Shown here: piece by piece, positions 30,287 through 36,373 of the stretch
Layout: every line of letters starts with the position of its first letter
How positions within the stretch are numbered: position 1 is the stretch's first letter
IMG/VR virus record: IMGVR_UViG_3300021425_000092
Coordinates: 1-36,373 of that record
Length of the DNA stretch: 36,373 bases
Reading direction: 5' to 3' (one strand)
From: a virus
Notes under the pieces: model-generated
The model's input: only the letters and a program-made list of their open reading frames with translations
What the model was told of the DNA's origin: nothing
Database searches by the model: none
Made by a program: the position numbers and the translations under genes

Positions 30287-30738
30287 TAGAAATCACCCTC
30301 TGCAACTTGAACACATGTAGTTCCTCTTTTTCTCCACATGTCGACAACTTTGTTTCTATCGTCAAAGACTACATCAATCTTTCCACCGAGTTCTTCAAAC
30401 TTGTCTGCAAGTTCTGATTTGAATTCTGCATCACATCTGAAATCGCCATTAGGTCTAAGGAAGACTCCTTTATGACCATCACCAATCCATTCTGAAATCT
30501 GTTTCTCAGTAACTTCTCTTTCTGATTCGTTTCTTGCAGAAAAGAATGCAACATCGTCACCTTGCTTAATGAATCTTTTTGCGATATCACAAACCCATTG
30601 AACAGGAGTATCATCTTCTGTTGCTTTTCTAAATGCATTCCAATCAGGTTTAAAACCTTTATCACCATTTACAAGATGTCTTCTATGTTCAACATCTGCG
30701 ATGGTTCCGTCTACATCAAAAATTACTGTCTTTTTCAT
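30286..30738 (-). CDS. Stand-alone PseT-type 3'-phosphatase (HAD)
   Basis: A 150-residue HAD protein beginning MKKTVIFDVDGTIADVEHRR. Motif I is DVDGT (D8, D10); FFSARNESE is motif II, and VVFDDRNKVVDMWR is motif IV. The end TTCVQVAEGDF closely resembles the C-terminus of T4 polynucleotide kinase-phosphatase (PseT). It lacks the kinase half of PseT, so it is a free 3'-phosphatase domain; a kinase domain sits on another gene 2 kb downstream. The family removes 3'-phosphates or 2',3'-cyclic phosphates from broken nucleic acid. The start is set by the promoter, 6 nt upstream; 20 in-frame codons before it overlap the promoter. Confidence 0.85.
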   Translation of the reverse strand: MKKTVIFDVDGTIADVEHRRHLVNGDKGFKPDWNAFRKATEDDTPVQWVCDIAKRFIKQGDDVAFFSARNESEREVTEKQISEWIGDGHKGVFLRPNGDFRCDAEFKSELADKFEELGGKIDVVFDDRNKVVDMWRKRGTTCVQVAEGDF

Positions 30739-30744
30739 ACTATT

Positions 30745-30774
30745 ATTATACCAAAAAATGGCTGTTTCTGTCAA
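30745..30774 (-). promoter_or_regulatory. Strong sigma70-like promoter, leaderless geometry
   Basis: On the minus strand TTGACA (30769-30774), 18 nt, TATAAT (30745-30750), then AATAGT and the ATG at 30738. The -35 follows the lipoprotein stop codon after only 2 nt. Spacer length and ATG distance are identical to the promoter of the other HAD gene. Confidence 0.87.
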
Positions 30775-30776
30775 GC

Positions 30777-32204
30777 TTATTCTAGATATTCTGAACATAT
30801 TTGATATGCTTCAGAACCAGTATAAGTTTGTGAATTACTCCTACATTCTTGCGTAGTTGTTGTTATACTAAACACCCATTCATTATTATAAAGTCTTTGA
30901 TAATCACCACTGTAGAGATAAGTATTATTGTAATCTACATATTGCATTGTAGTTTCAAACGAAACTAAGTCATCATAAATGTTTTGAAAGGTGGTAGTAT
31001 CTCTAAACTCAAAGAGATTCTCTAAATCATGGTCAAAATTATAGTTAGTTTCATTTGTAAAAAAGATATCAAATCTTTGTGTTGCTGAGAAGTTACTATA
31101 AAATCTGCCTACATCACCTTCAGTGTATGCTTTTCTACCTTCACCCAAAAATACTACCATATATGAAATACTATTGTCTTCAGTAATTTGTTCTATTGTA
31201 ACTGGCATACCTTCTACAATATTGCCTTTTGAAATATATGTTATTGATGTATGAAAGTTAGCATGAGTCTGAATGTTTTCAAAAGTTGCTGTATATAAAT
31301 CACCATTGCTGTCTATCAGATTACCGTTTGTATCTACGACTAAATCTTGGACTCTGAATATCTCTTCTCTAAGAAAATTATCTGTTTCTGTTTGTCTGTC
31401 GACACCAATAACATTGATTGCAAGACTATCAAACTGAGTGTTTGTCATAATGTAATCTACAATACCGGCATCTATCTGAATCCTTAGTGTAGTGTTGTAT
31501 TGATTTTCTAATGTTGCTAATACATCAAAACCCGTTTGCATGAAGTCTACGAGTCTTTCTGCGATTGCTTGTTTTGTTGTATTGCCTGACTCGATATAGT
31601 CTTCATAAAAATAAGTTATGTCGACATCAAATTTGTTTTGAAGTTCACCTGCTAAACCATTGAATTTAAATTTTAAATCCTCTTCAACTGCTTCGCCTTG
31701 TTCAGCACAACCTTCACTTACAGACATTTCCGGAGTTGCTACATCATTTAAATATGATGCAATGATTGTTGTAAAGGGTGTAATATTGCTTTGACTGTTA
31801 TCATAAGGTATAAAATATAAATCGTATGCTTCTTCTACATAACCTCTGTCTTCGTCATAAGCACCGACAGGCACCTCTGCAATTCGAGGTCTATTATAAA
31901 AACAACTTGCAGTATAAGTTTCTATATGTTCAAACTGACTAGATTCCCAATAATAGCTATTTGTTTCATTGTCATATAAAGCACTAGGTTCATCTGTATC
32001 TTGTATAAAGTTGTAGTTCATGTCTACAAATAGATTTGCACCTGAAATGTAACCATCGATAACTTTAGTATTTCCAAATGACGTGCTTGTTTGAGTAGGT
32101 GGTTGGGGAGATGATTCTATCTCTAAAACACCAAGACTAACTGGTGAACTGCCTCCACATGCTGTAAGTAAAATTGTAAGTGTTGCTATAATATAATTTT
32201 TCAT
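30777..32204 (-). CDS. Large host-like lipoprotein
   Basis: A 475-residue lipoprotein: signal peptide MKNYIIATLTILLTAC with lipobox LTAC, then GGSSP, typical of outer-membrane sorting (no Asp at +2). A Ser/Pro/Thr linker leads to IDGYISGANLFVDMNYNFIQDTDEPS, a pattern I know from proteobacterial surface lipoproteins with a small beta domain (DGYxxGAxVFxDxNxNxxxDxxEP). The rest is beta-rich with paired cysteines (about C101, C166, near the end C453, C469-type). In a phage such a protein could mask the receptor or act in superinfection exclusion. Its start overlaps the glycosyltransferase stop (ATGA). It is long for a phage lipoprotein and looks acquired from a bacterium. Confidence 0.75.
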   Translation of the reverse strand: MKNYIIATLTILLTACGGSSPVSLGVLEIESSPQPPTQTSTSFGNTKVIDGYISGANLFVDMNYNFIQDTDEPSALYDNETNSYYWESSQFEHIETYTASCFYNRPRIAEVPVGAYDEDRGYVEEAYDLYFIPYDNSQSNITPFTTIIASYLNDVATPEMSVSEGCAEQGEAVEEDLKFKFNGLAGELQNKFDVDITYFYEDYIESGNTTKQAIAERLVDFMQTGFDVLATLENQYNTTLRIQIDAGIVDYIMTNTQFDSLAINVIGVDRQTETDNFLREEIFRVQDLVVDTNGNLIDSNGDLYTATFENIQTHANFHTSITYISKGNIVEGMPVTIEQITEDNSISYMVVFLGEGRKAYTEGDVGRFYSNFSATQRFDIFFTNETNYNFDHDLENLFEFRDTTTFQNIYDDLVSFETTMQYVDYNNTYLYSGDYQRLYNNEWVFSITTTTQECRSNSQTYTGSEAYQICSEYLE

Positions 32205-33697
32205 TCTGTATAATCCGTAATTAATTTCATTCCGTAATCGTTGTTACCTTCAGGAATTTCTATTCCTTCTTTGAAGATAAGTCTGTTAGACTTAAATGGT
32301 TCGTAATCAACAAAGTGATGCCATCTTCCATATTTCCAAACAACTTTTGCTACGTCTGGGTGCATATCTGCCAACATCTGACTCTTGTTAATTGTTCCAT
32401 CAGTGTTGTAACCTTCTTTGTTTATCTTGTCTGAGTTTTCTGCATGATAAAACTCTGATGTATTACCACCTGCAACTGTTTGTGTAGCAGTTTTGCCTTG
32501 AAGAAATGCATTGAACTGAACTGTACAATCACCATCTTTCAATACTCTCAAACACAAATCAGTATCTTCGTTATATCTACCTCTCCATCTATGCTTACAA
32601 TCATTTCTGATTAAAAGGGCAGAATAGATTCTTGTGTTTGCTACGTAAGGTGGTCTGTATAAATCTGATGGTACAAAGAATCTATATTGAGGACCAGCAA
32701 CAGGAATGTTTTCATATCTATCAACGAAGTCTTCCATTGCTTTAAAACCTACACCACTTTCAAATCGTATTCTTTGATTGTTATGTAATCTATAGAAGTC
32801 TGCAATGTTATCATCAAAGACCCAATGTGAAGTTGCACCAAGTTCAATACTATGGTCCCATGCCCAATTTCTGGCACGACCAGGTCCATCACCATGATTA
32901 CTAAATGGGGCAACTAATAGTTCAGCATAAGTAATTTTGAACTTTTCAAGTGCTTCTTCGTATTGTGTTTTCTCTTGTGGTTCAATCACAATGTAATGAG
33001 GTATCTTCATACGATTGAATGACTTAGAAGTAATCATTGAATCATATCTTGTCTTTGATACAATGTACATTGGATATTTTGGTAAATCATGTCTATCTGG
33101 TTGAATCCATCTCAGATTAAAATTCTTAGGGAATACTTTTCTTGGGTGCCAGATTGCTTTTGTTTTATCATTGTATGTTTCGCCAAGTCTATTCTGTAGT
33201 TCTTTATATGCCTCTTCAGTTCTTATTTTAATTGTAATTGACCTGTAAGATTCTATCTGAGGTTGATTGAACGATGGCATATTTTGCCAATGAAGACTGT
33301 ATCTATTTTCTCTCGACAAATCAGTTCTTGGTTGTGGTTGTCTTTTTGGTTTGGCAACCATTCGTGATGTGTCTGCGATTGTAATAGGTTGCTCGTAAGT
33401 ATCACCGAAAAAGTTTGTGTTAGGGTCTGCGAGTGGAAAGTAAGTTGATGTTTGTTTTGTATCAATATACTGACCTAGTTTCTCACAAAGGTCTTTGAAT
33501 GAATCTAAGTCTTGTATATGGACAATTAAATGTTTGTAATTACCTTCTAGTTCAGCATCTGATTTAGGTATCTCAGGCAAAACTGAAGCAAACTCTTCAC
33601 CGTCTTCTGTAAATTTATCCAGTGTTGCTTTGTATTCGTCTTTAATTCTACCTTCTTTATCTAGGTAGTTATCATATTGTGCTGATTCTTTTACCAT
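32201..33697 (-). CDS. TET-associated-type (GT-A) glycosyltransferase
   Basis: A 498-residue protein. Residues 200-430 read as a GT-A glycosyltransferase of the TET-associated glycosyltransferase (TAGT) group: YPMYIVSKTRYDS (208-220), HYIVIEPQEKTQYEEAL (234-250), GPGRARNWAWDHS (271-283), FDDN (294-297; metal/nucleotide-sugar site) and YNEDTDLCLRVLKDG (375-389), the ED-type catalytic motif of GT2-like folds. The N-terminal 190 residues contain two copies of a roughly 35-residue alpha/beta motif (about 57-88 and 153-185; DSFKDLCEKLGQYIDTKQTSTYFP and EEAYKELQNRLGETYNDKTKAIWHP). TAGT enzymes are predicted to glucosylate oxidised bases. It lies next to the gp41-like helicase. Confidence 0.72.
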   Translation of the reverse strand: MVKESAQYDNYLDKEGRIKDEYKATLDKFTEDGEEFASVLPEIPKSDAELEGNYKHLIVHIQDLDSFKDLCEKLGQYIDTKQTSTYFPLADPNTNFFGDTYEQPITIADTSRMVAKPKRQPQPRTDLSRENRYSLHWQNMPSFNQPQIESYRSITIKIRTEEAYKELQNRLGETYNDKTKAIWHPRKVFPKNFNLRWIQPDRHDLPKYPMYIVSKTRYDSMITSKSFNRMKIPHYIVIEPQEKTQYEEALEKFKITYAELLVAPFSNHGDGPGRARNWAWDHSIELGATSHWVFDDNIADFYRLHNNQRIRFESGVGFKAMEDFVDRYENIPVAGPQYRFFVPSDLYRPPYVANTRIYSALLIRNDCKHRWRGRYNEDTDLCLRVLKDGDCTVQFNAFLQGKTATQTVAGGNTSEFYHAENSDKINKEGYNTDGTINKSQMLADMHPDVAKVVWKYGRWHHFVDYEPFKSNRLIFKEGIEIPEGNNDYGMKLITDYTE

Positions 33698-33699
33698 AA

Positions 33700-35079
33700 T
33701 TATACCTTAAAATCACTAAATTTAGAATGCTGACCTTTATCAAAGATAGGTGTATCAGTATTGTCACTACTGTCGATGAGTTCTTCTTGTGCATCTTGTT
33801 CAACATCATAGAATTTCATTCTGCTTCTGTCGACACCGATAACAAATCGTTTGAAGATTGTAGGGTCATTATATCTGTTCTTCAATTGTTTTACGACCAT
33901 CTGGTCAAGTTCTTCAAGTTCTTCACTTGTAATCAATGCAAACATTAAGTCTGCTGTTGCTGGTAGACCAAATGATTCTGAAGTATCTTCAAGACCAATG
34001 TCTGTAGAACCATAACCACTTCTTGTAGTTTGTGTTGCACTAACAATAGGCACATCAAACTCAACTGCAAGACCACGAAGTTCTTCAGCAATACTCTTAA
34101 CGAGTGTATAAGAGTTTGCACCAGAACCAGGTCGTACTCTATGACTTGCACAAATATTTAGGTAATCAATAAAAATCATATCTGGTCTGAAATCTTTTTT
34201 GATATCAAGTTCTTGCAATAGATGTCTGAAATGTCCAACATGAGCCGATGCAGTTGGGTATTCTTTGACAATCAGTTTGCCATTTGTTTTGTTTTTCAGT
34301 CTTTCAATCTTTGTTGAGAATTGTTTCTTAGATAGACTAGGTATATCTTTGATTGGAATGTTTAGAGTGTTTGCATCGATTCTCTCTGCAATCTTTTCTT
34401 CTGACATTTCAAGTGTGAGATATAATACGTTCTTACCCATGAGTAAACATGATGATGCATGATGACACATAAACATAGATTTACCAACACCTGTACCTGC
34501 AAGTAGAATGTTGAGTGTCTTGTTAGGAAGACCACCTTTCGTAATCTTGTTAAAGTATTCTAAATCAAATGGTATCTTTTCTTCTTCTGTATTGTAGAAC
34601 TCAAATCTATCATCTGCATCTTCAATGACATCGTGACCGATGTGAGTATCAAATGATACAGATAATGCATCTTTGAGAAGTTCTGGTATTTCACCTGTAG
34701 ACCTTTGAGACTTCTTATCAATAACTTCGATAGAATCCATGACTGCAATATAGATTGCTCTGTCTTTACACCATGATTCTGTTTCGTCAACTAACCATTC
34801 TTGTGGTGTATCATCTGTTGATGAAAACGAGTCCAACAGTTTTTTTGATGAAGCAACTATGTTATCACTAACAGTAGTCACTTTATCAAGGTTGATAAGA
34901 AGTGCTTCAACTGTTGGACTCTTGGTGTAATTGTCGAAATAATCTTTTGTAAGATTAAATACTAATTTATCTGTTTGGTCTGTAAAGTATTCTTCTTTAA
35001 GAAAGGGTATTACCTTTCGAGTGAATTCTTCATTCTGAATCAGATTCTTCAGTATTGTCTGTTCTATTCTTGTTTCCAT
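33700..35079 (-). CDS. Replicative DNA helicase, T4 gp41 type
   Basis: A 459-residue DnaB-family helicase. The N-terminal helical domain ([32 protein letters not shown]) matches gp41, and the RecA-like core starts about 170, with Walker A GTGVGKS (195-201), then ILFIDYLN-type Walker B (MIFIDYLN) and a C-terminal arginine-rich region ([16 protein letters not shown]). It unwinds the replication fork as a hexamer with the primase at 14.3-15.3 kb. The METRIEQ start is preferred; it lies inside the uvsX end (50-nt overlap). Confidence 0.93.
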   Translation of the reverse strand: METRIEQTILKNLIQNEEFTRKVIPFLKEEYFTDQTDKLVFNLTKDYFDNYTKSPTVEALLINLDKVTTVSDNIVASSKKLLDSFSSTDDTPQEWLVDETESWCKDRAIYIAVMDSIEVIDKKSQRSTGEIPELLKDALSVSFDTHIGHDVIEDADDRFEFYNTEEEKIPFDLEYFNKITKGGLPNKTLNILLAGTGVGKSMFMCHHASSCLLMGKNVLYLTLEMSEEKIAERIDANTLNIPIKDIPSLSKKQFSTKIERLKNKTNGKLIVKEYPTASAHVGHFRHLLQELDIKKDFRPDMIFIDYLNICASHRVRPGSGANSYTLVKSIAEELRGLAVEFDVPIVSATQTTRSGYGSTDIGLEDTSESFGLPATADLMFALITSEELEELDQMVVKQLKNRYNDPTIFKRFVIGVDRSRMKFYDVEQDAQEELIDSSDNTDTPIFDKGQHSKFSDFKV

Positions 35080-36082
35080 ATTTAAAATAATCCTGTACAA
35101 CTGTTTCTAATCTTTCCATAACTTCTGGTGTGAAGTATTTTTCTGGATTGTTATTGATTGTTTTACCGAACTCTGTTTTGCCATTCGGTAATTCAACTCT
35201 CGTTGATGCCTTCTTAAAGACACCACTTGCTAATGCTAGGTCAAGTAAACCATAATATCTGTCTAGACCTTTATCGTATGTCAATCTAACATCTACGATT
35301 CTGTTCTCTACAGTCAATCTACTTTTTGCATTCTTACAGTGAATTATATTTCCAATAATTTCTGTTCCTTCTTTTTCTTTCTTCTTAGAAAGATAGATAA
35401 TTGATGATGCGGCATATTTAAGACCTGACCCACCACCCATTTCTTTTTGAGGGAACATTGAACCAATCACATCATAAGTATGATTCGTTACTATCATTGG
35501 CACACCAGCACGACCTAACTTAAGAGTAAGAACTCTGAATGCACCTTTTGTGATTTGGGCACGAGTCATATCTTTAGTTTCTTTACCTTCTGCTGTATCT
35601 TCGATTTCTTTTGTAGTTGATAACATACCAAGTGAATCTAAGACAAACATCATTTTAGGTCTATCTTTCTCTGGTGTTTCAAGATATCTATCAAGAATAT
35701 TGATTGCCTGATTTCTGAATTCTTGAACTGTTACTACAGGCACGATAACAATTCTACTTGAATCGATTCCTCTCTCTTCAATCATATCTTTTGTGATTGC
35801 AGATTCAGATTCGAAATACATTACTGCCGCCTCAGGATTATCTTCTAAGAACTGTTTGACCATTCCTAATGCAAAGAATGTTTTACCAGTTGCAGATTCA
35901 CCTGCGATTGCTGTAATCTTGTTTGAAGGAAGTCCACCGTGTAGTGAACCACTTAATAAAGCATTGAAGATGTAAGAACCTGTATCAACAAAGGCATCTA
36001 CATCTCCTGCGGCAACACCATCAGCAACGACATTTGCATATTCGTTACCTGTTGCTTTTACTAAATCATCTATAAATTTCAT
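35030..36082 (-). CDS. uvsX: UvsX-like RecA-family recombinase
   Basis: A 350-residue protein with Walker A GESATGKT (61-68), Walker [27 protein letters not shown] of the UvsX core, and [20 protein letters not shown], the L2-like loop for DNA. It drives homologous strand exchange and recombination-dependent replication. The length is near the usual UvsX size (about 390), slightly short. The ATG at 36082 has GAGG upstream; a GTG two codons earlier is possible. The promoter lies about 30 nt upstream, so unlike many genes here uvsX has a normal leader. Its last 50 nt overlap the helicase gene. Confidence 0.95.
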   Translation of the reverse strand: MKFIDDLVKATGNEYANVVADGVAAGDVDAFVDTGSYIFNALLSGSLHGGLPSNKITAIAGESATGKTFFALGMVKQFLEDNPEAAVMYFESESAITKDMIEERGIDSSRIVIVPVVTVQEFRNQAINILDRYLETPEKDRPKMMFVLDSLGMLSTTKEIEDTAEGKETKDMTRAQITKGAFRVLTLKLGRAGVPMIVTNHTYDVIGSMFPQKEMGGGSGLKYAASSIIYLSKKKEKEGTEIIGNIIHCKNAKSRLTVENRIVDVRLTYDKGLDRYYGLLDLALASGVFKKASTRVELPNGKTEFGKTINNNPEKYFTPEVMERLETVVQDYFKYGNKNRTDNTEESDSE

Positions 36083-36112
36083 AAGCACCTCGTTTCATAA
36101 TTTATCTAGTCC

Positions 36113-36141
36113 AGTATACTAGCGTTTTATGAAAATTACAA
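36113..36141 (-). promoter_or_regulatory. Sigma70-like promoter of uvsX
   Basis: On the minus strand TTGTAA (36136-36141), 17 nt, TATACT (36113-36118). A start near 36106 gives a leader of about 24 nt with GAGG before the ATG. This is the one sigma70-like promoter in the window with a normal leader. Confidence 0.7.
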
Positions 36142-36149
36142 GAGGGTTT

Positions 36150-36305
36150 TTATTCTTCGTTTATTGAATCTTTTATTGAATCACATTTGGTGTGTTCTTT
36201 CATCATTTCTAAAAGAACTTTAACATTGGTTTCTAAGTGAATTATAAAACCGAATATTATTGCAATCATTAAAATATAAAAACAATCGATTGGAGATACA
36301 ATCAT
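36150..36305 (-). CDS. Small 51-residue single-pass membrane protein
   Basis: The N-terminal third is a hydrophobic helix (about residues 8-24, CFYILMIAIIFGFIIHL) followed by a charged helical tail (NVKVLLEMMKEHTKCDSIKDSINEE). The ATG overlaps the stop of the gene at the window edge (ATGA), so it is translated with it. No homolog was recognised. It is upstream of uvsX and may be an envelope-associated early peptide. Confidence 0.65.
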   Translation of the reverse strand: MIVSPIDCFYILMIAIIFGFIIHLETNVKVLLEMMKEHTKCDSIKDSINEE

Positions 36306-36373
36306 AGTTCTACCGTTCCGTTTGCGACTAGAACATTTCTATTTTTTAAATGTTGTTCTGCTATTTCTTCTTT
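36302..36373 (-). CDS. C-terminal end of a gene cut by the window edge
   Basis: The last 23 residues of a minus-strand frame (KEEIAEQHLKNRNVLVANGT then VEL, stop). The frame is open to the edge, and its TGA overlaps the ATG of the next small gene. It is too short to identify. Confidence 0.55.
   Translation of the reverse strand, partial: KEEIAEQHLKNRNVLVANGTVEL

Noticed and set aside
30739-30798. Upstream start for the PseT-type phosphatase
   Set aside because: Same reason: the first 20 codons would cover the promoter.
1-36373. CRISPR array, insertion sequence or integrase
   Set aside because: No regularly spaced repeats, transposase or integrase motif were seen; the recurring TAAATA boxes are promoter elements.

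Overview
The window reads as part of the genome of a T4-related marine tailed phage (myovirus-like). It holds T4-type replication proteins (UvsX-like recombinase, gp41-like helicase, gp61-like primase) and a class Ia ribonucleotide reductase with its glutaredoxin. It also has a long run of lysine/glutamate-rich late proteins, T4-type late promoters (CATAAATA or a close variant) and tightly overlapping genes (ATGA, TAATG). The DNA is visibly AT-rich. The host cannot be fixed from the sequence; a periplasmic cytochrome c, two lipoproteins and a spanin-like pair point to a Gram-negative host that respires. All genes but one lie on the minus strand, so transcription runs mainly from high to low coordinates.

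Layout in transcription order on the minus strand. 36.4-30.1 kb: end of an unknown gene, a 51-residue membrane peptide, uvsX, gp41-like helicase, a TET-associated-type glycosyltransferase, a host-like lipoprotein, a stand-alone PseT-type 3'-phosphatase and a small helical protein. 30.1-16.9 kb: late-type block with a protein carrying ligase-like motifs (KxDG, EGxV), a nucleotidyltransferase/kinase fusion, an HNH-containing protein, many charged proteins with T4 prohead-protease-like sites and capsid-targeting-like N-termini, and an Ig-like protein. 16.9-15.3 kb: PAP2 acid phosphatase and a coiled-coil membrane protein. 15.3-9.2 kb: primase, nrdA, a 2-oxoglutarate (2OG) oxygenase inserted between nrdA and nrdB, a 33-residue peptide, glutaredoxin, and small proteins. 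9.2-6.3 kb: HExxH protein, deoxynucleotidase, small proteins, cytochrome c and a spanin-like pair. 6.3-2.2 kb: four more 2OG-Fe(II) oxygenases with a small zinc protein, a possible second glycosyltransferase and tRNA-Glu(UUC). 2.2-1.0 kb: the only plus-strand gene. Below 0.9 kb: three small minus-strand genes.

Three themes stand out. (1) Promoters of both classes sit so close to start codons that the transcripts should be leaderless: sigma70-like -10 boxes lie 6-8 nt from ATG, and four late boxes lie exactly 5 nt from ATG. (2) Five 2OG-Fe(II) oxygenases and one or two glycosyltransferases suggest oxidation plus glycosylation of DNA, protein or glycan. (3) A kinase domain, a ligase-like protein and a 3'-phosphatase within about 3.5 kb look like a distributed nucleic-acid end-healing and sealing set, part of it under late promoters and possibly packaged. 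The cytochrome c is a candidate auxiliary metabolic gene.
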